This document shows, in pieces, positions 28,101 to 35,932 of a DNA stretch of 64,000 nt; the first letter of the stretch is position 1, and each line of letters begins with the position of its first letter. The notes under the pieces were generated by a model. That model was given only the letters and a program-made list of their open reading frames with translations, searched no databases and was not told where the DNA came from. Where the stretch lies: assembly GCF_000626635.1 (NCBI RefSeq), contig NZ_CP007451.1, positions 3,702,501-3,766,500 on the forward strand. The letters are read 5' to 3'. Made by a program: the position numbers and the translations under genes. This DNA is from Draconibacterium orientale. Its GTDB lineage: Bacteria; Bacteroidota; Bacteroidia; Bacteroidales; Prolixibacteraceae.

Positions 28101-28620
28101 AGACCGTACGATGATTGGAAAACCCAATCCGGACTGGACTTACGGATTCTCAATAAACGGAGATTATGCAAATTTTGATTTCAGTGTATTATTCCAGGGA
28201 GTACAAGGAAACGAAATATACAAACTATACCGACGGGGTAATGTTACACAAGCCAATTTCGACGAAGCATGGCTGGGGCGTTGGCATGGTGAAGGAACTT
28301 CCAATAAATACCCTATTCTGTATGAAGGTAATATTACTCCAACCGGTGGTGATACCGGAGCAAATACTGTTTCCGACCTTTATGTGGAAGATGGTTCGTA
28401 CTTGCGCCTAAAAGTATTACAGATTGGTTATACCTTACCTGTATCGCTTACTAAAAAAGCGCTCATTAGCAATTTGCGTTTCTATGTTCAGGGCGAAAAT
28501 CTCTTAACTTTTACCAACTACACCGGACTTGATCCTGAAGTTGGTACACGTAACGGATTCGACGGGGGTACATATCCTCAGGCCCGAACGTTAACTCTCG
28601 GCGTAAATATTTCATTTTAA
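25177..28620 (+). CDS. STN-containing SusC-family transporter (first sigma/FecR locus)
   Basis: A protein of 1147 residues with a long signal region ending at GNSYAQ. An STN (secretin/TonB N-terminal) domain follows (about 45-118, FDLNVKDASIVQVLEKIEE, YKIMDKIIVVSK), then a CarboxypepD_reg-like domain (about 130-215), a TonB-box-like EEVVAIGYG, the plug (YIRGVGTVND, SIEILKDAASAAIYGARG), and a beta-barrel ending in LTLGVNISF. The STN domain is the link to the FecR anti-sigma factor upstream, so this transporter also acts as a substrate sensor. Its partner SusD follows 62 bases after the stop. Confidence 0.96.
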   Translation: MKKKRFFPFVNVSGIMKLLLVMKLTGLFLLISVLSIAGNSYAQNMQFDLNVKDASIVQVLEKIEEVTEFGFLFKTDQLDTETRYSLNLKSVKIDKVMDEVLDKELYSYKIMDKIIVVSKQESNNNIDQNQKEFRGKVTDSNGAPLPGVTVLIKGTTTGTTTNMDGEFVLKNGADEGVVLQFSFIGMKTQEIVPGDKTELTVVMEEDAIGLEEVVAIGYGVQKKSVVTAAISRITTDELNIEKPTNVQNAMKGKISGVQITSNSGQPGSNSKIYIRGVGTVNDASPLYVIDGMPSSNGINYLNPSDIASIEILKDAASAAIYGARGANGVVLVTTKSGKTNQKAVFSYEYSYGFQNPEKETNLLGSSDYQMLMNEMGKNSGRGDDFYFPTASDVNTKWQDVLTYDNAPIQNHKMSLSGGTEKSTYYASFSILDQSGIFAKGYSDFERYNARLNVSNVLVDTEERHWLNKIVFGAKTSYTYSKTKGSSIGNSEAGGIIASMNMLPPTEPVYQTNPAQIEMYKTIYPNYLSSPDGQVYNIINMREIVNPLAALQARNNSLNEPQIFNANLDLTFTLLPDLIYKTTADFEWSTGASRGYTPKYDLNTDQKNVDAYVWNSLSRGKVWQWENTLNYTKSIGKNNFVLLAGTSIQSGFWQWMNGTRYDPIDLSLDKAFLDISGASAGDSRDRVSGSASDSKMQSFFGRLSYNYDEKYMLETTVRRDGSSNFGPNHKYGTFPSVSAGWVISREDFMQNTSSWLNFAKLRLSWGQNGNDRIGAFGYTTTIVTGNYRAVIDNVIMQGAKPSGYSNPDLKWETSEQTDLGIDLRFLNSSLSITADYFNKKTKDMLFDLPLPDYAGYASIKTNTGTVSNKGIEMDASYRFNIGKANFGVAANASYVKNEVIDQGDSNVPVSIDGIGGGLGGSVTWRANGYPYGFYYGYESDGIYQNQAEVDAAIQENAVVGGIRWKDTDDNGHIDGGDRTMIGKPNPDWTYGFSINGDYANFDFSVLFQGVQGNEIYKLYRRGNVTQANFDEAWLGRWHGEGTSNKYPILYEGNITPTGGDTGANTVSDLYVEDGSYLRLKVLQIGYTLPVSLTKKALISNLRFYVQGENLLTFTNYTGLDPEVGTRNGFDGGTYPQARTLTLGVNISF

Positions 28621-28682
28621 TTAATACGATTCAATAGAATGTGAATTACATACTGTTTAATAGAAAAACAAAATCTGGAAGT

Positions 28683-30236
28683 ATGAAAAAGATAATAATA
28701 ATGTGCCTTGTTTTAACAGGACTTACATCTTGTGATGAATTCCTGGAGATCAATCCGCGGACACAAGTTTCTACCGAAGAATTTTACAAAACCGAAGACG
28801 GTGTCATGAAAGGTTTGTATGCTGTGATGAAGGAGGTTCAAAACCGCCTTATGGAGGTACACGGTTACTCAACATTACTGTCTGATGAAGCTGAAACCGG
28901 TGGTGGAGTTGGTGAAGGCGTATATAAATTCAAGTGGGATAACTTTACCTACACCCCAACAACATGTTTCAGTAATGAATGGTACACTGGTACCGGTTGG
29001 TGGAACGAATGGGACATGGGGCTTTATGTAGGTGTTGTTGCGGCTAACGTACTTATCGATGAAATGAGTCGGAGTGGACTTAGCGAAGATTTTATACGTC
29101 CGATTGATGCAGAAACACGTTTTTACAGGGCGCTTTTCTATGCTTATCTATATATGGGCTATAAGGAAATTCCACTGTTAACGGGGCAAATAACTTCGGT
29201 AAACGATCTGTATTCTTTCGGGAATGCACCGAGAGAAGAGGTGTACGAATTTATTATGAGCGACCTGTCAAACGACATTATCCAGTATCTGCCGGAAAGA
29301 GTAGCTACACAAAAGGGCCGTATTTGCCGTGATGCAGCAAAAGTATTACGAACTAAAATCATCCTTTTTCAAAGAGACGAAACAAAATATGCTCAGGCTT
29401 TGGAAGATATGAGTGGTATTGCATCTAACCCTTTTTACGCACTTGATACCGATTATAAACATCTTTGGCATAAAGACGGCGAATGGGGAAGTGAAAGTAT
29501 CTTCGAAATTGGAATGGCCGGTGAAAACTCAGGAATGAACAATAAAGTTGCTACGGTAGGAGGACGCGATATTGTCGATCCACGGAGCGCTGAAGAAGGA
29601 GGACTTATGTCGGGCTACGGTCAGCTAACAATGACATGGAAAATTTACGACATGTTCGCATCCGGAGACTCAAGGCGTGATGGTACGGTAATCGTATACG
29701 CTGATGAGGCCGCTGATGCATTTGCTCAAACAGGGCAAAACACGTTTTCAGTAAGTTCCAATCAGGAGGGAGTAGATCTTGAGAGAGGCCTTCTCGGAAA
29801 CTATAAATATCATCCGCGCAAGGAGGCCTATACCACTGGTGGAGATCAGGTAGGCAGCCAGAATATGTCATTTCGTTTTTACCGTTTCTCTGATGTTTTG
29901 CTGCTTGGTGCCGAACTAAAAGTACGCATCAATGGAAATGCCGATCAGGAAGCACAGGGCTGGTTTGATATGGTGCGCGACCGCGCCTTCAAAGACCAGG
30001 ATCACCGGATTGAGCTTAATCAGGGTAAAGAAACCAACTTAGATATTATTTTTCAGGAAAGGTATTACGAATTTGCCTTTGAAATGCAGCGTTGGTTTGA
30101 TATTCTGCGTTTCGATAAAGGAGATGAAGTTCTGGGCAGTAAGGGCTGGACTGAAAAACATCGTTATTTCCCGATTGATCAGAATGAAATTGATCAGTCG
30201 AAAGGTGTATTAACACAGGATCCTGCATGGCTATAG
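28683..30236 (+). CDS. SusD-family surface lipoprotein (first sigma/FecR locus)
   Basis: A protein of 517 residues. ATG 28683 is chosen over 28641 because it gives a clean lipoprotein signal (cysteine 17 in LTSC followed by DE). RagB/SusD features include FLEINPRTQVSTEEFYKTEDGVMKG, AETRFYRALFYAYLYMGYKEIPLLTG, YRFSDVLLLGAELKVRING and ERYYEFAFEMQRWFDILRF, with a C-terminal YFPIDQNEIDQSKG. It pairs with the STN-type SusC just upstream. No enzyme gene lies within this transcription unit, which a terminator closes. Confidence 0.95.
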   Translation: MKKIIIMCLVLTGLTSCDEFLEINPRTQVSTEEFYKTEDGVMKGLYAVMKEVQNRLMEVHGYSTLLSDEAETGGGVGEGVYKFKWDNFTYTPTTCFSNEWYTGTGWWNEWDMGLYVGVVAANVLIDEMSRSGLSEDFIRPIDAETRFYRALFYAYLYMGYKEIPLLTGQITSVNDLYSFGNAPREEVYEFIMSDLSNDIIQYLPERVATQKGRICRDAAKVLRTKIILFQRDETKYAQALEDMSGIASNPFYALDTDYKHLWHKDGEWGSESIFEIGMAGENSGMNNKVATVGGRDIVDPRSAEEGGLMSGYGQLTMTWKIYDMFASGDSRRDGTVIVYADEAADAFAQTGQNTFSVSSNQEGVDLERGLLGNYKYHPRKEAYTTGGDQVGSQNMSFRFYRFSDVLLLGAELKVRINGNADQEAQGWFDMVRDRAFKDQDHRIELNQGKETNLDIIFQERYYEFAFEMQRWFDILRFDKGDEVLGSKGWTEKHRYFPIDQNEIDQSKGVLTQDPAWL

Positions 30237-30253
30237 AAAAGCAGGATTAAGAT

Positions 30254-30296
30254 ATAAAGCGTGTAGTGTCAAGGTGTGCACTGCACGCTTTATTTT
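30254..30296 (+). terminator. Intrinsic terminator after the first sigma-controlled SusC/SusD
   Basis: ATAAAGCGTGTAGTG (30254-30268) pairs with 30279-30293 with a single G-U pair, around a ten-base loop. The downstream arm is followed by a short T-rich stretch (TATTTTAT). It separates SusC/SusD from the amino-sugar operon. Confidence 0.85.
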
Positions 30297-30319
30297 ATAA
30301 TCCCGAATTTCTTCTATAA

Positions 30320-30332
30320 GCACAGTTTGTGC
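30320..30332. promoter_or_regulatory. Palindrome before the ROK kinase gene
   Basis: GCACAGTTTGTGC has five-base arms around GTT and lies 17 bases before the kinase start, in the only leader of the amino-sugar operon. It may be an operator. No TAnnTTTG promoter was found in this gap. Confidence 0.35.
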
Positions 30333-30348
30333 GCTAAAACAGAGTTAA

Positions 30349-31299
30349 ATGAAAAAAACGAAAACCTATCTCGCTCTCGATTTTGGGGGCACCAAACTTT
30401 TGATCGGAGAATTAGACGATTCCGGTAGTGTTCTGAATTACAAAAGATACGATACCGGTTATGTCGATCAGGTACAGGCATTACAAATTATTCAGGATTC
30501 AATCGACGATTACATTTCAAGCATTGGCTGGTCTACCGGAAAAGCACCCGTTGCAATGGGAATGGGTTTAATTGGCCGGATCGACAATGCCAACGGAATC
30601 TGGTTTCAGATGGACCCGAAAAGAAGCCAGCGAACTGAACTGGCGAAAATATTATCCGAAAAATACGATCTGCCATGTTATATCGACAACGATGTAAAAA
30701 CTGCATCAAAAGGCGAGAAATGGGTAGGAAAAGGAGCCGGGGTTGACAATTTTATTTACCTGAATGTAGGTACCGGAATTGCAGCGTCGGTTGTTGTTAA
30801 CGGCCAGATAGTTCGCGGTGGCAACAATAATTCTGGCGAAGTGGGACACACCAGTGTAGGAGTAAACACGGGTATTAAATGTGGGTGTGGCCGAACCGAC
30901 TGTGTGGAGTTGATTACTGCCGGAATTGGTTTTGACCGGCAAGCGCGAATGAACAAAGATCAATTCTCTTCCGCGCTCACAATTTCGGAAGAAAAGCCGG
31001 TTGACGTTAGCGAAGTGTACACCCTTGCCAAAAACGGTGACAAGCTTTGTATTCACTTGGTAGAACAGGCTTCAACAGCGTTGGCTAATCTGATTATGAA
31101 CCTGGTTCGGGTAAGCGATCCCGAATTGGTGGTGCTCGGCGGAGGTATTGTTTCCGACAACTACTTTTTTCAGAAAGTACAGGATAAATTAAATCCAACC
31201 ACCATTCGTTTTGTAACACAAGGCATTGTGTTAACAGGTCTCGATCCGCGTTTTGCCGGTTTAATCGGTGCCGGAGCAGTTGCAAAAAACAGTTTCTAG
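30349..31299 (+). CDS. ROK-family sugar kinase
   Basis: A cytoplasmic protein of 316 residues. It has the ATP-binding DFGGTK near the N terminus (11-16), the expected catalytic Asp 115 in YIDNDVKTA, a second phosphate-binding GTGIA, and the ROK zinc-type pattern with His 167, Cys 178, Cys 180 and Cys 185 (CGCGRTDCVE). There is no N-terminal helix-turn-helix, so it is a kinase and not a NagC/XylR-type repressor. Family members phosphorylate glucose, GlcNAc, ManNAc or related hexoses. Being 33 bases upstream of a NagB-like deaminase and cotranscribed with a sugar permease, glucosamine or N-acetylglucosamine is the likely substrate. Confidence 0.9.
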   Translation: MKKTKTYLALDFGGTKLLIGELDDSGSVLNYKRYDTGYVDQVQALQIIQDSIDDYISSIGWSTGKAPVAMGMGLIGRIDNANGIWFQMDPKRSQRTELAKILSEKYDLPCYIDNDVKTASKGEKWVGKGAGVDNFIYLNVGTGIAASVVVNGQIVRGGNNNSGEVGHTSVGVNTGIKCGCGRTDCVELITAGIGFDRQARMNKDQFSSALTISEEKPVDVSEVYTLAKNGDKLCIHLVEQASTALANLIMNLVRVSDPELVVLGGGIVSDNYFFQKVQDKLNPTTIRFVTQGIVLTGLDPRFAGLIGAGAVAKNSF

Positions 31300-31332
31300 T
31301 AAAAACATATATTTTAATAAAACAGATACAAA

Positions 31333-32076
31333 ATGACACTTAAAGTTACAGTAGCAAAAAATGAGTACGATTTCGACAGAATGGCAGCATGGAGAATTAT
31401 TACAGAAATGCTTGCAAATCCGTCGGCAGTAATTGGCTTGTCTACAGGGCAAACTACAGGAAACATGCACAAGATTGTTAGTGAAATTTTTAACATGCAT
31501 CCTTTTGATGTTTCAAAAATTACACTTTTCAATGTTGACGAGTTGACCAACCTTGCGCGCGAATACAAGGGAAGTTGTTATACCATGATCAAAGATCAGA
31601 TTGCAGGGCCACTTGGAATCGATGAAAGTAACTTTATTATGCCACCAACTCTTTCTGATGATTTTGAAAACGAATGCCGCATTTTTCAGTCGGAATTGGA
31701 GCGCCGCGGAGGAATTGATCTTCAAATGCTTGGTTTGGGAATGAACGGCCACATTGGAATTAACCAGCCGGGAACACCTTTTGAAAGCGAAACCTGGGTT
31801 TCTCCTATGGATCCTGATTTTGAAAAAAGAGTGCGCGAAGAAACCAATACACCACCTGAACATGAATTGGGTGGACTTACATTGGGAATCAAAAATATTA
31901 TGCATTCGCGGAAAATTGTTTTGGTAGCCAAAGGCGAAAGAAAAGCTGAGATTGTGGCAGAAATGCTTGAAGGACCGGTCACACTTGATATTCCGGCTTC
32001 AGTACTGCAACTACACGCCAACTGTGAATTTTTGCTTGATGCGGATGCTGCAAAACTCCTGAAAAAAGTGATTTAA
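31333..32076 (+). CDS. nagB: NagB-like glucosamine-6-phosphate deaminase, altered active site
   Basis: A protein of 247 residues, close to the short NagB form. It keeps the phosphate-binding GLSTGQTTGNMHK, the catalytic base Asp 69 in FNVDEL, and GLGMNGHIGINQPG with the ring-opening His 140. NagB converts glucosamine-6-phosphate to fructose-6-phosphate and ammonia. Two positions differ from the well-known E. coli enzyme: the Asp two residues before the active-site His is Asn 138 (also seen in other family members), and the Glu of the usual FNEPG motif is Gln 145 (codon CAG). The Glu normally belongs to the catalytic triad, so activity may be altered or the true substrate may be another amino-sugar phosphate. 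No nagA deacetylase is encoded nearby. Confidence 0.85.
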   Translation: MTLKVTVAKNEYDFDRMAAWRIITEMLANPSAVIGLSTGQTTGNMHKIVSEIFNMHPFDVSKITLFNVDELTNLAREYKGSCYTMIKDQIAGPLGIDESNFIMPPTLSDDFENECRIFQSELERRGGIDLQMLGLGMNGHIGINQPGTPFESETWVSPMDPDFEKRVREETNTPPEHELGGLTLGIKNIMHSRKIVLVAKGERKAEIVAEMLEGPVTLDIPASVLQLHANCEFLLDADAAKLLKKVI

Positions 32077-32112
32077 TAATACGTTTCTTAAACCAATATA
32101 AACTTAACCATT

Positions 32113-33426
32113 GTGAGTACACAAGAAAAACAAACCAGTTATGTTGCACCATTTATTTCATTGGTGTTTTTGTTTTTTGTTGTAGGTTTTTTAACCACAG
32201 CAAACGGCCAGTTTCAGGCTCCCCTAAAGGAGGCTTTTCTGAAAGGTGCCGGTAACCTGAAAAACACCTTTACTACCTTAATCACTTTTGCCTGGTTTTT
32301 GGCTTATCCGCTTACAGGCGGAGTTGGATCGAACTGGATTAGCAAGGTAGGCTATAAGAATACGCTGTTACGGGCGCTTGTATTAATGGTGGTGGGGTTA
32401 GGAATATTCCTGCTGTCGTCGCTTTTTACTATAAACTTTCCTGACGCAAATGTTCAGGTATTTTCGGCAAGTATACCTTTCGGATACTTTATTTTCTTAT
32501 TCGGCTCGTTTGTAGTGGGGGCTTCGGCAACCATTCTTCAGGTAGTTATCAATCCATACCTGAGTGCTTGTTATGTAAAAGGAACTCAGTCGGTTCAGCG
32601 TTTGGCAATTGGCGGATCTTCCAATTCAATAGGAACAACAATTGCCCCGTTTTTTGTTGCGGGCATTGTATTTGGCGGCTTATCTATGGAAGAGGTAACG
32701 GTAAGTCAGCTTTCCGTGCCTTTCCTGGCCTTAATGGGGGTAATGTTGCTGGTTGTGTTGGTATTGTCGCGGCTTTCGATGCCCGATATTCCGAGTACAA
32801 AAACTGAATCGGGAGAAAAACTGGAAAGAAGTGTTTGGTCGTTCAGTCATCTGAAACTGGGAGTAATCACCATCTTTTTTTATGTAGGAGTTGAAGTGTG
32901 TATCGGAAACAACATAAATCTTTATGTAATCGAACTACAGGAGGCGAATGGAGGTATTTCCTTTTTCGGGCACGAAGCACTAAAATTGTTTGGGATTAAC
33001 TTTAATATTCCGGCACTGGCGGCAACATTGTACTGGTTTAGTATTTTAATTGGCCGCCTGGTGGGAAGTTCGTTGAGTAAGGTTACTCCACGTGTTCAGC
33101 TTACCACGGTTTCGGCACTGGCGATTGTTATGGTATCAATGGCAATCGTTTTTAATAACCTTTGGATGTTGGTAGCAGTGGGTTTGTTCCATTCTATTAT
33201 GTGGGGAGCTGTTTTTACACTTGCTATTCAGGATTTAGGTAAATACACTTCAAAAGCTTCGGGAGTATTTATGATTGGAGTAGTAGGAGGTGCAATTCTT
33301 CCGCTTGTGCAGGGAGGTTTTGCTGATTCGTTACACAGCTGGCGTTGGACCTGGCTGCTTGTGCTGGCCGGTGAATTCTTTATCCTGTATTATGCCCTGC
33401 TGGGGTCGCGTGTACGAGAAAAGTAA
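32113..33426 (+). CDS. MFS sugar permease, FucP/NagP-like
   Basis: A membrane protein of 437 residues with about twelve hydrophobic segments, resembling the fucose/glucose-galactose permease group of the major facilitator superfamily (VGFLTTANGQFQAPLKEAF, LFGSFVVGASATILQVVINPYLSA, FHSIMWGAVFTLAIQDLGKYTSKASG). The start codon is GTG, 36 bases after the deaminase. Between a sugar kinase and GH18/GH9 glycosidases it would carry the final monosaccharide or a short oligomer across the inner membrane by proton symport. N-acetylglucosamine or glucosamine is the best guess from context. Confidence 0.88.
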   Translation: MSTQEKQTSYVAPFISLVFLFFVVGFLTTANGQFQAPLKEAFLKGAGNLKNTFTTLITFAWFLAYPLTGGVGSNWISKVGYKNTLLRALVLMVVGLGIFLLSSLFTINFPDANVQVFSASIPFGYFIFLFGSFVVGASATILQVVINPYLSACYVKGTQSVQRLAIGGSSNSIGTTIAPFFVAGIVFGGLSMEEVTVSQLSVPFLALMGVMLLVVLVLSRLSMPDIPSTKTESGEKLERSVWSFSHLKLGVITIFFYVGVEVCIGNNINLYVIELQEANGGISFFGHEALKLFGINFNIPALAATLYWFSILIGRLVGSSLSKVTPRVQLTTVSALAIVMVSMAIVFNNLWMLVAVGLFHSIMWGAVFTLAIQDLGKYTSKASGVFMIGVVGGAILPLVQGGFADSLHSWRWTWLLVLAGEFFILYYALLGSRVREK

Positions 33427-33470
33427 GAATTCTAAAACAATATAAATTACCAACTAAAACAACTTAAAAA

Positions 33471-34847
33471 ATGATGAAAAAACTATTTGCTGTTATGTTG
33501 CTGTTCGGTACTTCTGTACTTGCGTGGGGGCAATACCAGACAAGCCTTCCCCGAACGTGGGATGACTATCCTCCCGCTGCACAGAAGCCCGGATTCGGTG
33601 TACATAAATCTGAATTGGTGCAAATGGACGATAGTCCGGCACTCGAAAAAGTACTGCTTTTTAGTTCACATAACGGGCATTACCCTTATTTCGACTTATT
33701 CAAAAACTACTATGTTGTAGTGGATAATTATTCGAAAGAAATAAAATACATATCCGATATTACGGTTTCTACCGAGAGAGACCTTCAGCTTGAAGACCGG
33801 GATAATGACGGTAAATTCGAGTTGTACCGTAGGTACTTTAAAGACGGAGTGTTTAAGGTTGACGAAGAAGGAAATCATTTAGATGTGACCTGGTGTTACG
33901 ATTCCATCGAATTTGGTAAAAAGGTAGTGGTGGCCTACCTTACCTCGTGGAGCAGTGTTATGCCCGATCCTAAATTGGTAACGCATATCAATTACGCTTT
34001 TGGGCATGTAACAAACAGTTTCAATGGTGTGCGCATCGACAATGAAGAACGTTTGCATTCAATCACTGATTTGAAGAAGGAAAATCCATCGTTGAAAATT
34101 GCGCTTTCCATTGGTGGATGGGGCAGTGGTCGTTTTAGCGAAATGGCAGCCGACGAAAGCAACCGAAAACAATTTGCCACTGATTGTCGCAGAGTGGTTG
34201 ACGAATTTAACCTCGACGGGATCGATATCGACTGGGAATACCCGGGTAGTGATATGGCTAATATTTCGTCGTCGCCTGATGATACAAAGAACTTTACTTT
34301 GTTAATGAGCGACATTCGAGAGGCAATTGGTCGTAAGAAACTGCTTACTCTCGCTTCGGCAGCAAATGCCGAACACATCGATTTCAGGGTAATTGATCCT
34401 TACATCGATTTCGTAAATATTATGGGCTACGATATGGGAATGCCACCTAAACATCATGCGGCGCTTTTTCGTTCGGAACATGCCGGAGGGATCACTTCGG
34501 AGGAGTCGGTAAACAAGCATATAGCGGCAGGCGTGCCAATTCATAAACTGGTACTCGGAGTGCCACTTTACGGCAAAGGCGACAGAAAAGCCATTGGCGA
34601 TACAAACTACAAAAGCCTTGAAAGGCAGAAAAAGTACGAAGTAAGGTGGGATGATGTTGCAAAGGTTCCATATGTGGTGAATTCGAAGGGTGAAATGATT
34701 TATACCTACGAAAATCCGAAATCTCTGACACTAAAATGTGAATACATTTTAAGTCGCGATTTGCTGGGTGCCATGTATTGGGCTTACGACGACGATGATG
34801 AGGAAGCTACTTTAATAAAAACAGTTTACAACACCATAAGAAAATAA
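33471..34847 (+). CDS. GH18-family chitinase-like protein with extra N-terminal domain
   Basis: A secreted protein of 458 residues (signal ending near LAWG). Residues about 150-455 are a GH18 TIM barrel with VVAYLTSW, KIALSIGGWGSG and the intact catalytic motif DGIDIDWEYP, where Glu 256 is the acid/base and Asp 252/254 assist. Then come NIMGYDMG and a C-terminal GAMYWAYDDDDEE. GH18 enzymes cut beta-1,4 links next to GlcNAc by substrate-assisted catalysis. The first 145 residues hold a separate charged region (LEKVLLFSSHNGHYPYFD, LQLEDRDNDGKFELYRRYF) that I do not recognise. The amino-sugar genes upstream support a chitin-oligosaccharide or related GlcNAc substrate. Confidence 0.9.
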   Translation: MMKKLFAVMLLFGTSVLAWGQYQTSLPRTWDDYPPAAQKPGFGVHKSELVQMDDSPALEKVLLFSSHNGHYPYFDLFKNYYVVVDNYSKEIKYISDITVSTERDLQLEDRDNDGKFELYRRYFKDGVFKVDEEGNHLDVTWCYDSIEFGKKVVVAYLTSWSSVMPDPKLVTHINYAFGHVTNSFNGVRIDNEERLHSITDLKKENPSLKIALSIGGWGSGRFSEMAADESNRKQFATDCRRVVDEFNLDGIDIDWEYPGSDMANISSSPDDTKNFTLLMSDIREAIGRKKLLTLASAANAEHIDFRVIDPYIDFVNIMGYDMGMPPKHHAALFRSEHAGGITSEESVNKHIAAGVPIHKLVLGVPLYGKGDRKAIGDTNYKSLERQKKYEVRWDDVAKVPYVVNSKGEMIYTYENPKSLTLKCEYILSRDLLGAMYWAYDDDDEEATLIKTVYNTIRK

Positions 34848-34915
34848 AATATGAAACGAACATGAACATATTTAATCATAACTACACAAACAAGAATGAT
34901 TAAAAAAGTTTATGT

Positions 34916-34942
34916 GAGAGCGGAGCGATTCCATCCGTTCTC
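34916..34942 (+). repeat. Inverted repeat between GH18 and the first ThuA-like gene
   Basis: GAGAGCGGA (34916-34924) pairs with TCCGTTCTC (34934-34942) with one G-U pair, around nine bases. Only AAATTTTA follows, so termination would be weak. It lies in the 138-base gap, the longest inside this operon, and could process or stabilise the transcript. Confidence 0.4.
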
Positions 34943-34985
34943 AAATTTTAAAGTAGATTTTGAAAAACTTGAAAATTTTAAACGG

Positions 34986-35087
34986 ATGAAACGATATTTG
35001 ATATTGATAATTAGTTTTCTGATGGTGAGCGGTTTGTTTTTCGAAACCTCAGCAAAGGAAAAAGAAAAAAGAAAATCAAGGCGATGA
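34986..35087 (+). pseudogene. Signal-peptide part of the first ThuA-like gene, in a different frame from the body
   Basis: From ATG 34986 this frame encodes a good signal peptide (YLILIISFLMVSGLFF) and then a lysine-rich tail, and stops at TGA 35085-35087. The ThuA body starts at 35084 in another frame, and without the shift the two would join as a normal secreted ThuA protein: the body frame continues upstream as KIKAM. The break lies in an A-rich run at about 35058-35075. The two other ThuA genes of the operon have their signal peptides in frame, which supports a one-base shift here, either a mutation or a sequencing error. An upstream in-frame ATG at 34896 is less likely. Confidence 0.65.
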
Positions 35088-35923
35088 TCGTTACCGGTCA
35101 AGACGGCGCTCACTGGTGGCAGGGAGGCAGCGATGCCATTAAAATGATCCTTGAAAACAGCGGCCTTTTTATGGTCGATATTAAAACTACTCCCGACTGG
35201 GACGGGGATATGAAAACCTACAATCCCGATTTTAGCGCTTACGATCTGGTGGTGATTAATTACGGTGGAAATACATGGGCAGAAGAAGCCCGGAAAAGTT
35301 TCGAAAATTACGTGGCTAACGGTGGCGGAGTAGTGGTTATTCATTCGTCGATTGTTCCGATGGACGACTGGGCAGAATACAATAAAATGATTGGGCTTGG
35401 TGCCTGGAACGGACGAAATGAAAAAGACGGACCATATGTTTACTGGAAAAACGACAGGGTTGTTTACGATTATTCACCCGGTGAAGCCGGTCATCATGCC
35501 TTACAACGTCCTTTTACGCTGGAAACCCGAAATCCTGAACATCCGATTATGAAAGGGTTGCCACCGATTTGGGAGCATTTTAAAGACGAATTATACGGCA
35601 AAGCCCGAGGACCGGCTTTAAACTTGGAAGTGCTTGCTACCACGTACGATGCTGTGGAGTTGGATGGATCGGGCAGAGATGAGCCCATATTATGGACGGT
35701 AAAATACGGACAAGGCCGTGTGTTTGTAAATTTGATGGGTCATGCCGGAAACGATCCCGAGCTGCGGTATTCAATGGAATGCACCGGTTTTCAGGTTACT
35801 TTGTTAAGAGGTGCCGAATGGGTAGCAACAGGGAAAGTAACGCAGGAAGTTCCAAAAGATTTTCCGAGTGAAGGTGTGATCACTTTACGTAAAGATTTTA
35901 AGGCTCCGTTTAACGCAAAATAA
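35084..35923 (+). CDS. ThuA-like (trehalose-utilization) domain protein, first of three
   Basis: A body of 279 residues with the ThuA-like fold, a class-I-glutamine-amidotransferase-like flavodoxin shape: MIVTGQDGAHWWQGG, YDLVVINYGG, FENYVANGGGVVVIHSS, PIMKGLPPIW and VFVNLMGHAGND. It starts at an ATG overlapping the TGA of the signal-peptide frame (ATGA), so it could be translated by coupling but would then stay in the cytoplasm. ThuA-like proteins have been linked to metabolism of keto-sugars and disaccharides; the reaction of this group is not known. It is ten bases before GH9. Confidence 0.82.
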   Translation: MIVTGQDGAHWWQGGSDAIKMILENSGLFMVDIKTTPDWDGDMKTYNPDFSAYDLVVINYGGNTWAEEARKSFENYVANGGGVVVIHSSIVPMDDWAEYNKMIGLGAWNGRNEKDGPYVYWKNDRVVYDYSPGEAGHHALQRPFTLETRNPEHPIMKGLPPIWEHFKDELYGKARGPALNLEVLATTYDAVELDGSGRDEPILWTVKYGQGRVFVNLMGHAGNDPELRYSMECTGFQVTLLRGAEWVATGKVTQEVPKDFPSEGVITLRKDFKAPFNAK

Positions 35924-35932
35924 ACAGGTAAA

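Noticed and set aside
30349-31299. ROK protein as a NagC/XylR-type repressor
   Set aside because: There is no N-terminal helix-turn-helix; the protein starts directly with the kinase ATP-binding motif.
35058-35075. Programmed -1 slippage in the first ThuA gene
   Set aside because: An AAAAAAG run exists, but in the signal-peptide frame it is not split as A-AAA-AAG, so it is not a canonical slippery heptamer. Mutation or base-call error is simpler.
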